From Xinfangfangia pollutisoli (GTDB lineage: Bacteria; Pseudomonadota; Alphaproteobacteria; Rhodobacterales; Rhodobacteraceae), in contig NZ_JAICBZ010000017.1 of assembly GCF_020179405.1 (NCBI RefSeq), forward strand, positions 1-53,086: 53,086 nt of DNA. Direction: 5' to 3'. Positions within the stretch are counted from its first letter, which is position 1. Each line of letters starts with the position of its first letter. The position numbers and the translations under genes are program-made. Under the pieces are notes generated by a model. That model was given only the letters and a program-made list of their open reading frames with translations, was not told the origin of the DNA and did not search any database. Below are positions 1 through 9,840 of this stretch, piece after piece.

Positions 1-394
1 CATCGAGCCGCGCGGCCTCGGCCAGCGCTGCCCGGGCGGCGGCGTATTGGGCGGGGCCGGGGCGGGCAAAGCGCCCCAGGCCCACCGCGGCGCCCATCAG
101 CACGATGTCCAGCGCGGTGAAGGCAAAGGCGGGGGCCAGCGCCTGCGGCACATGCGCCAGCCGCGCGGCGCGCGCCGCGGGCGACAGGGCGGCCAGGGGC
201 TGGCCCTGCAGAAGGATCTGGCCCGACAGCGGCGGGATCAGGCCCAGAAGCGTGCGAAACAGCGTGGTCTTGCCCACGCCATTCGGCCCCAGCACCGCCA
301 GAACCTGCCCAGGCCGCAGCCGCAGATCCAGCCCCGACAGGATCGCCCGCCCGCCATGGCCGATGCTCAGGCCCCGTGCGTCGATCAGGCTCAT
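1..394 (-). CDS. ABC transporter ATP-binding protein, FecE/BtuD type (partial, C-terminus off the window)
   Basis: The visible 131 residues are the N-terminal half of an ABC ATPase that would energise the adjacent FecCD-type permease. The Walker A motif GPNGVGKTT lies at about residues 36-44 and the Q-loop (VPQ) at about residue 84. The signature motif, Walker B and H-loop are beyond the left edge. The ATG overlaps the permease stop codon (ATGA), indicating translational coupling. Family knowledge places this in the iron-siderophore/haem/cobalamin importer class; the substrate cannot be read from the sequence. The gene is cut by the window edge and is not a pseudogene as far as can be seen. 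Confidence 0.93.
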   Translation of the reverse strand, partial: MSLIDARGLSIGHGGRAILSGLDLRLRPGQVLAVLGPNGVGKTTLFRTLLGLIPPLSGQILLQGQPLAALSPAARAARLAHVPQALAPAFAFTALDIVLMGAAVGLGRFARPGPAQYAAARAALAEAARLD

Positions 395-1377
395 TCCGCC
401 CATCCCCGCGCCCGGCGCAGCAGCAAAGCCAGAAACACCGGCGCGCCGATCACCGCCGTCAAAATGCCCAGCGGCACTTCGGTCAGCGCGACCGAGCGCG
501 CGGCGGTATCGACCAGCACCAGAAACCCTGCGCCCAGCAGCAGCGTCGCGGGCAGCAGCCGGTCAAAGCGCGGCCCGGTCACAAGCCGCGCCATATGCGG
601 CACCATCAGCCCGACCCAGCCGATCACGCCCGAGATCGAAACCGCCGCCGCCGTCACCAGCGTCGCGGCCAGGATCACCAGCAGCCGCAGCCGGCCCGTG
701 TCGACGCCCAGGCTGCGCGCCTCATCCTCGGGCAGGGCGAGATGGCCGATGCGCCAGCGCAGCAGCAGCAGGGGCAGAAGCCCGGCCAGGATCGCGGGCA
801 GGGCAAGCGCCACGTCGATCCGCTTGATCCCGGCCAGGCTGCCCATCAGCCAGAAGGTGATGGCGGGCAATTGGTCATCGGGATCGGCCAGAAGCTTGAC
901 CAGCGAGACGCCCGCGCCGGCCAGGGCGCCGATCGCGATGCCGCACAGGACCAGCGCCAGAACCTGCCCGCCCGCGCGCAGGGCCAGCGTCAGCCCCAGG
1001 ACCAGCGCCACCACCGCAAGCCCCATGCCGAACCCCAGCGCCTGGATCGCCAGAACCGGCAGGCCCAGCAGGATGCCCAGCACCGCGCCAAAGCCCGCCC
1101 CGGCCGAAACGCCCAGAATATCAGGCGAGACCAGGGGGTTGCGGAACACGGTCTGATAGGCCGCGCCCGCACCGGCCAAAGCCGCGCCCACCAGAGCGGC
1201 TGCCAGAACCCGGGGCAGGCGGATGTTCCACAACACCGTCGCGGCCTGCGCCTCGCCGCCCTGTCCGGCCAGCACGCGCAGGATCTGCCCGGGCGCCATC
1301 GGGAAGGGGCCGATCATCACCCCGGCCAGCAGCGCCAGCGCCAGGCCTGCGGCCAGCATCGCTTCTACCCTAGTCAC
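391..1377 (-). CDS. FecCD-family ABC transporter permease
   Basis: This 328-residue, strongly hydrophobic protein has the length and the many transmembrane segments usual for FecCD/BtuC permeases. It shows typical family stretches such as RLPRVLAAALVGAALAGAG and the region around GVIGWVGLMVPHMARL near the C-terminal third, which is the conserved FecCD loop contacting the ATPase. It forms the membrane channel for a ferric-siderophore, haem or cobalamin-like substrate. The start is a GTG that overlaps the end of the binding-protein gene by 8 bases, and its stop overlaps the ATPase start, so the three are co-translated. Confidence 0.93.
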   Translation of the reverse strand: MTRVEAMLAAGLALALLAGVMIGPFPMAPGQILRVLAGQGGEAQAATVLWNIRLPRVLAAALVGAALAGAGAAYQTVFRNPLVSPDILGVSAGAGFGAVLGILLGLPVLAIQALGFGMGLAVVALVLGLTLALRAGGQVLALVLCGIAIGALAGAGVSLVKLLADPDDQLPAITFWLMGSLAGIKRIDVALALPAILAGLLPLLLLRWRIGHLALPEDEARSLGVDTGRLRLLVILAATLVTAAAVSISGVIGWVGLMVPHMARLVTGPRFDRLLPATLLLGAGFLVLVDTAARSVALTEVPLGILTAVIGAPVFLALLLRRARGWAE

Positions 1378-2407
1378 CCAGAAGCGCGCTCACCGCCGCA
1401 TCGTCCAGCGTCACGCCGTAGAACAGGGCGTAGAAACCGGCCACTTCGGCGGCCAGATCGCCCTTGGCCTGCGCCGGATACAGCTTTTGCGCTAGCCATT
1501 TCAGCCCGATCAGCCGGTTGACCGAAGGCGGCGAGTCGATGAAGCCGAAGGGCCGCGACGGCGCCAGATAGACCCGCCCCTGCGCGACAGCGGGAATGCC
1601 CTGCCATTCCGGCATATTACCGACCGAAGCGGCAAAATCGCGGTCGATGGTGATGATGACATCCGGCGCCCAGGCCTGAACCTGCTCGGCCGAGACGGTC
1701 AACAGCCCCTTGCCCTCGCTCTGGGCCACGTTCACCGCGCCCATCCGCTCGATGATCTCGGCATTGATCGAGCCGCGGCCGGCGGTCTCCAACCCTTCCG
1801 GCCCGCGCGCCAGATAGACTTTCGGCCGCTGGGCCGCGGGCACGGTGGCCAGCAGCGCATCGGCCTTGGCGAAACTGTCTTCGGCATAGGCGGCCAGCGC
1901 CTCGCCCCGCTCGGCCACGCCCAGAACCCCGGCCATGGCGCGGATCGAGGCCGGCATCGCGTCCAGGCTGCCGTCGATCAGCACATAGGGCAGCTGGGCC
2001 TGGTCCTGCACCCGTTCGGCCAGATCCCGATAGGTGGCGTTCACCGTGCCGTAATCGACGATCAGATCCGGCCGGGCGGCCAGCAGCACTTCCAGGTTCA
2101 GCGTGTCGCCCTTGCCGGTCAGCCGGCCGAGTTCGGGCAGGGCCTGGGTCAGCGGCAGAAGATAGGGCAGGTCGGCCTGTTTCGGCGCCCGCACCCAGCC
2201 CAGCATCGCCTGGGGCTTCAGCGCGTAAAGCAGCGTCGCGGCGGGGGGACCCGCGGCAAAGACCCGCGCGGGATCGGCGGGGATTTCGACGCTGCGGCCG
2301 GTGGCGTCGGTGACAGTCTGGGTCGGCCCGTCAAAGGCTGCGGCGGGCAGCGCGGCCAGCACCAGAAGTGCGGCGGCCTTCAGCGCGGCGGGGATGAGAT
2401 GTTTCAT
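1370..2407 (-). CDS. Periplasmic substrate-binding protein of a FecB/BtuF-type ABC importer
   Basis: This 345-residue protein begins with a signal peptide (MKHLIPAALKAAALLVLAAL, cleavage near PAAAF) and follows the class III binding-protein pattern: an N-terminal lobe with VTDATGRSVEIP, then LLAARPDLIVDYG, a long connecting helix, and a C-terminal lobe with APDVIITIDRDF. It would capture the substrate in the periplasm and deliver it to the FecCD permease encoded directly downstream. Its start codon overlaps the trmO stop (ATGA). No residue pattern seen here decides between ferric chelate, haem, cobalamin or an oxyanion as substrate. Confidence 0.9.
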   Translation of the reverse strand: MKHLIPAALKAAALLVLAALPAAAFDGPTQTVTDATGRSVEIPADPARVFAAGPPAATLLYALKPQAMLGWVRAPKQADLPYLLPLTQALPELGRLTGKGDTLNLEVLLAARPDLIVDYGTVNATYRDLAERVQDQAQLPYVLIDGSLDAMPASIRAMAGVLGVAERGEALAAYAEDSFAKADALLATVPAAQRPKVYLARGPEGLETAGRGSINAEIIERMGAVNVAQSEGKGLLTVSAEQVQAWAPDVIITIDRDFAASVGNMPEWQGIPAVAQGRVYLAPSRPFGFIDSPPSVNRLIGLKWLAQKLYPAQAKGDLAAEVAGFYALFYGVTLDDAAVSALLGD

Positions 2408-2862
2408 GCAAAGGCTCCGAATTCGGGTTTCAGATCAAGAAGCGGCGTGCCGTCGACGCAATCCAGCCCGCGCACCGCCAGGACCGACCCCTCGACCGAC
2501 AGAAGCCGCACGAGGGAAGAGGCGATCGGATTGGGTCGCAGGGGCGAGCGCAGGGCGAAAGTGCCGGTCGCGCGATTGCCGAAATCGGGGTTCTGCAGCA
2601 CCGCGTCGCGGCGGGCCAGATGCATCCAGTACAGGATCTGCAGCCGGTCCCTGCCGGCCAGCCCCTCCAGCGCCGGCAGCCAGCGCGGATCCAGTTCGAT
2701 CCGGCAGAGCGGGCCCTGATCGGGGGCGCCGCGCCGCGGGCAGGCGCTGCGGGTGGTCCAGGGGGTACGGATCCGGCCGATGAACCACAGCCCGGCATCG
2801 AAGCCGCCGGGCAGGGCGACCGTCTGTTCATGCGGGCGCAAAGGATCGGCCAGGTCAGTCAT
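2404..2862 (-). CDS. trmO: tRNA (N6-threonylcarbamoyladenosine(37)-N6)-methyltransferase TrmO-like (TsaA/YaeB domain)
   Basis: This 152-residue protein consists of one TsaA-like (UPF0066) domain. Family hallmarks are FALRSPLRPNPIASSLVRLL at about residues 104-123 and the C-terminal GLDCVDGTPLLDLKP at about residues 132-146. Characterised TrmO methylates N6 of t6A at position 37 of tRNA-Thr using S-adenosylmethionine. It is shorter than E. coli TrmO (about 235 residues) because it lacks the C-terminal extension, as is common in alphaproteobacterial members. It is the second gene in a chain of overlapping reading frames with a metal/siderophore-type ABC importer, which is an unexpected partner for a tRNA enzyme. 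Confidence 0.85.
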   Translation of the reverse strand: MTDLADPLRPHEQTVALPGGFDAGLWFIGRIRTPWTTRSACPRRGAPDQGPLCRIELDPRWLPALEGLAGRDRLQILYWMHLARRDAVLQNPDFGNRATGTFALRSPLRPNPIASSLVRLLSVEGSVLAVRGLDCVDGTPLLDLKPEFGAFA

Positions 2863-2956
2863 CGACGCCGACCCATCCGATGCTGGCCCTGGTTCCCGCC
2901 GGGGCGGGGATCGTGATCCCGGGTCCGGGCCGCATGCTGCGGGCGCTAAGCGTCAT
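2855..2956 (-). CDS. Predicted small ORF (33 aa) leading the trmO-ABC transporter operon
   Basis: The ATG at 2956 is preceded by a good ribosome-binding sequence (GGAGAGG, spacing about 3-8). It encodes 33 residues beginning MTLSARSMRPGPG and ending WVGVDD. Its TGA overlaps the trmO start in the form ATGACTGA, in another frame, the same coupling pattern as the rest of the operon. The peptide is proline/glycine-rich and resembles no family I know. It may be a coupling or regulatory leader peptide, or a chance ORF. The ribosome-binding site and the overlap favour translation. Confidence 0.45.
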   Translation of the reverse strand: MTLSARSMRPGPGITIPAPAGTRASIGWVGVDD

Positions 2957-2992
2957 GGTCCTCTCCGTCGCGGCCGCGTGCTGCGGCGTTCA

Positions 2993-3012
2993 ATATGTTT
3001 GATGGAACATAT
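2993..3012. promoter_or_regulatory. AT-rich inverted repeat, probable operator of the trmO-ABC operon
   Basis: A perfect 7-bp inverted repeat, ATATGTT-N6-AACATAT, lies 37 bases upstream of the small ORF start inside a GC-rich background. Size and symmetry fit a dimeric metal-responsive repressor of the Fur/Zur or similar class, consistent with control of a metal-type importer. The regulator cannot be named from the sequence. Confidence 0.55.
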
Positions 3013-3096
3013 CGCTACGCCTTGGCAAGCGCATAACGCCGCGCACAGGGCGCGGCGGCAGAAGCGGGGCGAGGCGAGAAGGGGAAAGGCCGGCCG

Positions 3097-4236
3097 TCAG
3101 CGCGGCCGGTGGACATGCGCGCTTTGCACCAGGCCGAAGCCCACCAGGATCACCAGCATCGCCGATCCGCCATAGCTGAGCAGCGGCAGCGGCACGCCCA
3201 CGACCGGGGCCATGCCCATGACCATCGACAGATTGACGGCGATATAGAAGAAGAAGTTCGCCGCCACCCCGATGATCAGGATCGACGAGAACCGATCCTT
3301 GTTCTGCAGCGCCGAGACCAGGCAGAAGCCGATGATCAGCGCATAGATCACCAGAAGCGAGAAGGCGCCGACAAAGCCGAATTCCTCGGCCAGGGTGGTG
3401 AAGATGAAGTCGGTCTGTTTTTCGGGCAGGAAGTTCAGCCGCGACTGCGTGCCCTGCATGAAGCCCTTGCCGCTCCACCCGCCAGACCCCAGCGCGATCT
3501 TGGCCTGGATGATGTTGTACCCCGCCCCCAAAGGATCGGCCGATGGGTCAAGGAAAGTGTCGATCCGGCGATACTGGTAATCGTGCAGCAATTGCCAGGG
3601 CGTCCCGCGCGACAGGAAGACGGCTGTCACCGCGCCCACGACCAGCGAGATCACCACGCCGAAATACCATAGCGACACGCCGCCCACGAACATCACCGTA
3701 GCGCCGGCCGCCAGCAGCATCACCGAAGTGCCCAGGTTCGGCTGCATCAGCACCAGCACCGTGGGCGCCACGGTCAGCAGCACCGGCACCAGAACCCAGA
3801 GGGGCCGCGAGACCTTCTTGATGTCGAGCCCGTCGTAATAGGCCGCCAACAGCATCACCAGCGCGAATTTCATCATCTCGGAGGGTTGCAGGTTGATCGG
3901 CCCCAGCGCGATCCAGCGCTGCGCGCCCATGCCGATATGGCCCTTGAACTCGACGAAGATCAGCAGCGCGAATGAGATCAGATAGGCCACGCCCGCCATC
4001 GAGCGCCAGAACCAGATCGGCACCATGGCGACGATGAACATCAGCACCATGCCGGCCAGGAAGACCTGGGCTTGGCGCCGCGCCCAAACCTCGAAATCGC
4101 CGCCGGCGATCGAATACAGCATCAGGATGCCCACCAGCGACACGGCGGTGACCAGCACCACCAGCGGCCAGTTGATGTACAGGACCTTGCGGAACCCGGT
4201 CGGCACGTGCTTCAGGCGGTTTTCCAGATAGGCCAT
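3097..4236 (-). CDS. rodA: Peptidoglycan glycosyltransferase RodA (MrdB)
   Basis: This 379-residue polytopic membrane protein belongs to the SEDS (FtsW/RodA/SpoVE) family. Recognisable elements are GAQRWIALGPINLQPSEMMK in the large extracytoplasmic loop (about residues 104-123), with the conserved PSE triplet, and the C-terminal VVGVPLPLLSYGGSAM. RodA polymerises lipid II into glycan strands during cell elongation together with PBP2. The gene ends the mre operon and starts 3 bases after the mrdA stop. No obvious terminator follows it before the divergent-looking intergenic stretch at 3000-3096. Confidence 0.96.
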   Translation of the reverse strand: MAYLENRLKHVPTGFRKVLYINWPLVVLVTAVSLVGILMLYSIAGGDFEVWARRQAQVFLAGMVLMFIVAMVPIWFWRSMAGVAYLISFALLIFVEFKGHIGMGAQRWIALGPINLQPSEMMKFALVMLLAAYYDGLDIKKVSRPLWVLVPVLLTVAPTVLVLMQPNLGTSVMLLAAGATVMFVGGVSLWYFGVVISLVVGAVTAVFLSRGTPWQLLHDYQYRRIDTFLDPSADPLGAGYNIIQAKIALGSGGWSGKGFMQGTQSRLNFLPEKQTDFIFTTLAEEFGFVGAFSLLVIYALIIGFCLVSALQNKDRFSSILIIGVAANFFFYIAVNLSMVMGMAPVVGVPLPLLSYGGSAMLVILVGFGLVQSAHVHRPR

Positions 4237-4239
4237 GGC

Positions 4240-6186
4240 TTAGGCCCGCTCGGCCTTGGGCACGGCGCCGGTGACCGGGTCGCGCAGCGGCAGTTCCTTC
4301 AGCATGGTCTCGATCCGGCCGCGCTGGCTTTTGGGATAGGCCTCCAGCGGCGGCAGGCCCTTGTTCAGCGCGGCCAGGATCACGTCGCGCGCGATCGGCG
4401 CCGCGGCGGTCGACCCGCCCGAACCATGCTCCACCACCACCGCCACCGCATAACGCGGGTTGTCATAGGGCGCATAGCCCACGAACAGCGCATGGTCGCG
4501 GCGGTTCCAGGGCAGCTGGTCGTTCGAGATCACCCCGCGCGCCCGCTCGGCCGCGGTGATGTTGCGCACCTGGCTGGTGCCCGACTTGCCGGCAAAGACC
4601 ATGGTCGGCTCGACCACGCGGCTGCCCTTCGCGGTGCCATGATCGCCATTCACCACGTCATGCATGCCGCGCCGCACCGCCGCCAGATATTCGGCGGCAA
4701 TCTCCAGCGGCGGCGCCTCGGCCACCGGCATTTCCTGGCCCGCGACCCGGCGCAACAGCCGCGGCGCCACCGCCTTGCCGCTGGCGATCCGCGCCGTCAT
4801 CACCGCCAGCTGCAGGGGCGAGGCCAGCACATAGCCCTGGCCGATCGAGGCGTTGATCGTGTCGCCGATCCGCCAATCCTGCTTGTGGCGTTCCTGCTTC
4901 CAGGCCTTGTTGGGCATATTGCCCTCGGTGATCGCCGACATCGGCAGGTCGTGGCGGATGCCGAGGCCCAGCATCTTGCCCATCTCGGCAATCTTGTCGA
5001 TGCCAACTTTCTGCGCCACGTCGTAATAGAACACGTCGCAGCTTTTCTCGAAGCTTTGGGTCAGCGAGACGGTGCCATGTCCGCCGCGGCTCCAGCAATG
5101 GAAGCGGCGGCCGCCGATTTCCAGATAGCCGGGGCAGCGTACCCGGTGGCCGGCCTGGATCGAGCCGGCCTGCAGCGCCGCCAGTGCCGTGACCATCTTG
5201 AAGGTCGAGCCGGGCGGATAGGCGCCCGACACCGCCTTGTTGGCCAGCGGGCGGTGGTCATGTTCGGTCAGCGCCGCGTAATCGGTATAGCTGATGCCGC
5301 GCACGAACAGGTTCGGATCGAACGAGGGCGACGAGGCGCAGCACATCAGATCGCCGGTTTCGACATCCATCAGCACCACGGCCGCGGATTCCTCGCCCAA
5401 TCTTGCCTGTGCAAAGTTCTGCAGATCGGCGTCGATCGTCAGCAGGATGTCGGCGCCCGGCTGGCCTTCGTTGCGCTCCAGCTCGCGCATGACGCGGCCG
5501 ACATGGTTGACCTCGATCTTCTTCGTGCCGGCCTCGCCGCGCAGATCGGATTCCATGAATTTCTCGACGCCGATCTTGCCAATCTGGAACTTGGGCAGGC
5601 GCAGCACCGGATCGGGATCTTCCAGCCCCTCAAGATCCTTGTCCGAGACCGGGCCGACATAGCCGATCACATGGGCGAAATCGGTATCGCGCGGGTAAAG
5701 CCGCGACAGGCCGACCTCGGGCGCGACACCGGGCAGGGCGGGCGCGTTGATCGCGACTTTCGAGAATTCGTCCCAGGACAGGCGGTCCTTCACCACGACC
5801 GGCACGAAGGCCGAATGCTTGCGCAGGTCCGAGACGGTCTGGTCCAGCTCTTCCGCCGTCATCGGCACCAGCGCGGCCAGCCGGCGCATCACCGCATCGA
5901 CATCGCCCGCATCCTCGCGCGTGATCGAGACGCGGTAATTCTGTTCGTTCTGGGCCAGGATCTTGCCATTGCGGTCATAGATCACCCCGCGCACGGGCGG
6001 GATCAGCCGGATGTTGATGCGGTTTTCCTCGGCCAGAAGCTTGAACTCATCGGCCTGGTCGACCTGCAGATAGCGCATGCGCACGCCCAGCGCGGCGACC
6101 ATGGCCGTCATCGCGCCGCCCAGCATCAGCCCGCGCCGGGTGATCGTGCGCACGCTTTGCTCGGTATCTTTCTGGGTCCGTCTCAT
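4240..6186 (-). CDS. mrdA: Penicillin-binding protein 2 (peptidoglycan DD-transpeptidase MrdA)
   Basis: This 648-residue class B PBP has one N-terminal membrane anchor (about residues 19-36), a PBP dimerisation domain and a C-terminal transpeptidase domain. The catalytic motifs are visible: STFK with the nucleophile Ser at about 327, SCD at about 382-384 and KSGT at about 534-537. It crosslinks peptidoglycan in the periplasm during lateral wall growth as the partner of RodA. It sits between mreD and rodA in the elongasome operon. Confidence 0.96.
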   Translation of the reverse strand: MRRTQKDTEQSVRTITRRGLMLGGAMTAMVAALGVRMRYLQVDQADEFKLLAEENRINIRLIPPVRGVIYDRNGKILAQNEQNYRVSITREDAGDVDAVMRRLAALVPMTAEELDQTVSDLRKHSAFVPVVVKDRLSWDEFSKVAINAPALPGVAPEVGLSRLYPRDTDFAHVIGYVGPVSDKDLEGLEDPDPVLRLPKFQIGKIGVEKFMESDLRGEAGTKKIEVNHVGRVMRELERNEGQPGADILLTIDADLQNFAQARLGEESAAVVLMDVETGDLMCCASSPSFDPNLFVRGISYTDYAALTEHDHRPLANKAVSGAYPPGSTFKMVTALAALQAGSIQAGHRVRCPGYLEIGGRRFHCWSRGGHGTVSLTQSFEKSCDVFYYDVAQKVGIDKIAEMGKMLGLGIRHDLPMSAITEGNMPNKAWKQERHKQDWRIGDTINASIGQGYVLASPLQLAVMTARIASGKAVAPRLLRRVAGQEMPVAEAPPLEIAAEYLAAVRRGMHDVVNGDHGTAKGSRVVEPTMVFAGKSGTSQVRNITAAERARGVISNDQLPWNRRDHALFVGYAPYDNPRYAVAVVVEHGSGGSTAAAPIARDVILAALNKGLPPLEAYPKSQRGRIETMLKELPLRDPVTGAVPKAERA

Positions 6187-6200
6187 CGGGTCTCAGGCAT

Positions 6201-6743
6201 CTAGAGGCGCCTCCCCTGCGGGTCGATTTCGCCGGTGGCCGGTTTCTTCAGATCGAAGGCCAGCCGCGACAGGCCGACGACGACCGGATAGGCCAGGACC
6301 GACCAGACCACCTGCACCACGGCAAAGCCGAAGGGCGGCTGCGGCAGCATGGTGACCAGGAAGACCAGCCGGTAGGCCACCAGCATCGCCACCATCAGCC
6401 CCGCCGCCAGCAGCCATTCGACCAGAAAGTTCAACTCACGCGTCAGCGCGGTGCGCGCGCGCAGGAATTCGGTGGCCAGCACCACCAGCGCACACCACAG
6501 GCCCGGCGGGCGCATCAGGATCAGGTCCTCGGTCAGAAACACCGCGACCAGCAGCCAGACCGGCAGAAAGTCGGGCCGCCGCATCATCCAGGCCAGCGAC
6601 AGGCACAGCAGAAGATCCGGGCCCGGAAAGGCGCCGGCGGTATTGCCCAAGGGCAGCAGCCGCACGAACAGCAGAAACAGCGCCAGCCCCAGGAACAGCG
6701 CCCGGTAGCCCCAGGGGTCGGCCCTCAGCGCGAAGCGGGTCAT
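6201..6743 (-). CDS. mreD: Rod shape-determining protein MreD
   Basis: This 180-residue hydrophobic protein with five to six predicted membrane helices lies between mreC and mrdA, the standard position of mreD. Sequence conservation in this family is low; identification rests mainly on size, hydrophobicity and context. MreD links MreC and the PBP2/RodA synthase in the inner membrane. Its start overlaps the mreC stop by four bases (ATGA), and 14 bases separate its stop from mrdA. Confidence 0.88.
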   Translation of the reverse strand: MTRFALRADPWGYRALFLGLALFLLFVRLLPLGNTAGAFPGPDLLLCLSLAWMMRRPDFLPVWLLVAVFLTEDLILMRPPGLWCALVVLATEFLRARTALTRELNFLVEWLLAAGLMVAMLVAYRLVFLVTMLPQPPFGFAVVQVVWSVLAYPVVVGLSRLAFDLKKPATGEIDPQGRRL

Positions 6744-7753
6744 TGCCCTGTCTCCCCGCTGCCCGAGGCCGAGCCGTCGGCCGGCCCCTCGGCATCGCCC
6801 GAGCCGCCTTCCTGCACATCGCCGCCGCCCTGCACCGGCTGGGCGCCGGCCTCGGCCTCGCCGTCGATGGCGGGTTGCGGCTGCGAGGGCAGCAAGGGCG
6901 GCGCGATCAGCCCGCCGGGATCGCTGATCGTCTCGATGTCATGGCTGCGCAGGACGCGCAGGAATTCCAGCCGCTGGTAATCGGCCGACAGCACGACGCG
7001 CAGCCGCTTGTCGGTGCCGCGCACCACCTGGCCGACCAGCAGCCCCGCCGGCAGCACCTCGCCATCGCCCGAGGTCACCACCCGGTCGCCCGGGCGCACC
7101 TCGTCGGCATCCTCGATGAATTCCAGCAGCGGAATCGGCGAGTTGTCGCCCGACAGAATGGCCTTCTGCCCCGAGGGCTGGATCGTCACCGGCACGCGGC
7201 TGTTCGAATCGGTGACCAGGATCACCCGGCTGGTGCGTTCACCCACGCCCGAGATCCGGCCGACAAAGCCGATGCCGTCCATCGTGGCCCAGCCGTCGCG
7301 AATGCCATCGCGCGCGCCCACATTCAGCAGCACCGATTGGCGGAACGGGCTGCCGCTGTCGGCCAGCACGACGCCAGTGATATGGGTCAGCTTGGGGTCA
7401 AGCCGGACCTGGTTCAGGTCCAGAAGGCGCGCATTCTTCTGTTCCAGCTGCTCGGCCGCCTCTTTCCAGGCCTTCATCTTCTGCAGCTCGCGCTTCAGCT
7501 CTTGGTTCTGCTCGTAAATGCGGCTGTAGCTTTGGAAGTTGTCGACCATGTCGGCAACCTTGGCCACCGGCACCAGCGCCCATTCCAGATTGGGCACCAC
7601 CGCATCGACCAGGGCCGAGCGGAAGCGTTCGACCCGTGGGCTGTCGATCCGCCAGACCAGGAACAGCGCCAGCAGCACAAGCAGAAGCACCCCCACCAAC
7701 AGGCGGCGCAGGGGGCGGGAATAGTCTTCCGGTCCGATGCTGGTCTTGGACAA
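6740..7753 (-). CDS. mreC: Rod shape-determining protein MreC
   Basis: This 337-residue bitopic protein has a short cytoplasmic N-terminus, one membrane helix at about residues 14-31 (LLVGVLLLVLLALFLVW), a coiled coil (about residues 75-110) and the beta-barrel domain typical of MreC (ADSGSPFRQSVLLNVGARDG, GFVGRISGVGERTSRVILVT). The C-terminal 60 residues are a low-complexity Pro/Gly/Glu-rich tail beyond the conserved domain. MreC bridges cytoskeletal MreB and periplasmic wall enzymes and activates PBP2. Confidence 0.95.
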   Translation of the reverse strand: MSKTSIGPEDYSRPLRRLLVGVLLLVLLALFLVWRIDSPRVERFRSALVDAVVPNLEWALVPVAKVADMVDNFQSYSRIYEQNQELKRELQKMKAWKEAAEQLEQKNARLLDLNQVRLDPKLTHITGVVLADSGSPFRQSVLLNVGARDGIRDGWATMDGIGFVGRISGVGERTSRVILVTDSNSRVPVTIQPSGQKAILSGDNSPIPLLEFIEDADEVRPGDRVVTSGDGEVLPAGLLVGQVVRGTDKRLRVVLSADYQRLEFLRVLRSHDIETISDPGGLIAPPLLPSQPQPAIDGEAEAGAQPVQGGGDVQEGGSGDAEGPADGSASGSGETGQ

Positions 7754-7809
7754 GGGCGCCTCTTCGGGCTGTCAGCCGGGGCCGGCCCCGGATATCGGTC
7801 GAGCCGGGC

Positions 7810-9084
<1,275 letters not shown>

Positions 9085-9840
9085 ATGGCGGTGGGGGCAG
9101 GTCGGGTGGCGCTGGTGACCGGCGCGGGGGCGCCGGGGGGAATCGGCTTTGCCATCGCGCGGGCGCTGGCGGCGGGCGGCGCCAGGGTCTGCGTGACGGC
9201 AACGGGGCCGCGGATCCATGACCGGGCGGCGGCGCTGGGCTGCATGGGGCATGTCGCCGATCTGACCGATCCGGCCCAGGTGGCGGCCCTGTTTGCTGCG
9301 GTCGAGGCCGCGCTGGGCCCGGTCGAGATCCTGGTGAACAATGCCGGGAAGGTGCAGTCGGGCAAGCGGGTGAAGCGCCAGAAGCTGGCGGGCTGGTCGG
9401 ATGACGATTGGGCGCATCACATGGCGCTGAACCTGACCACGACCTTCAACTGCTGCCGTGCCGCGCTGCCGGGCATGGCGGCGCGCGGCTATGGGCGGAT
9501 CGTCAACATCTCGTCGGTGACCGGGCCGCTGGTGGCGATTGACGGCTCATCCGCCTATGCCACCGCCAAGGCGGGCGTGACCGGCATGACCCGCGCCATC
9601 GCGCTGGAATATGGGCCCCGGGGCGTGACCTGCAATGCCGTGCTGCCGGGCTGGATCGCGACCGACAGTTCCAGCCCGAAAGAGATCCGCGCCGGGGCGA
9701 AAACCCCGGTCGGCCGGCCCGGCACGCCAGACGAGGTGGCGGCCTGCGCGCTGTTCCTGGCGTCCGAGGCGGCAACCTATGTCACCGGCACCACGCTGGT
9801 GGTAGACGGCGGCAATGTGCTGCAGGAGATGAAGCTGTGA
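9085..9840 (+). CDS. SDR-family NAD(P)-dependent oxidoreductase
   Basis: This 251-residue protein is a classical short-chain dehydrogenase/reductase. The cofactor-binding TGAGAPGGIG lies at residues 12-21, NNAG at 85-88, and the catalytic Ser in NISS plus YATAK (YxxxK) follow at about 150-170. The C-terminal GTTLVVDGG is typical of FabG-like members. The ATG at 9085 is preferred over an upstream TTG at 9064 because the purine-rich GAAGGGGG lies just ahead of it. The substrate is unknown. The stop overlaps the start of the next gene (ATGA). Confidence 0.9.
   Translation: MAVGAGRVALVTGAGAPGGIGFAIARALAAGGARVCVTATGPRIHDRAAALGCMGHVADLTDPAQVAALFAAVEAALGPVEILVNNAGKVQSGKRVKRQKLAGWSDDDWAHHMALNLTTTFNCCRAALPGMAARGYGRIVNISSVTGPLVAIDGSSAYATAKAGVTGMTRAIALEYGPRGVTCNAVLPGWIATDSSSPKEIRAGAKTPVGRPGTPDEVAACALFLASEAATYVTGTTLVVDGGNVLQEMKL

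Noticed and set aside
4072-6204. 710-codon plus-strand open frame opposite mrdA
   Set aside because: It is antisense to a gene with intact transpeptidase motifs, and its product is His/Arg/Gln-rich low complexity, as expected from reading GC-rich DNA backwards.
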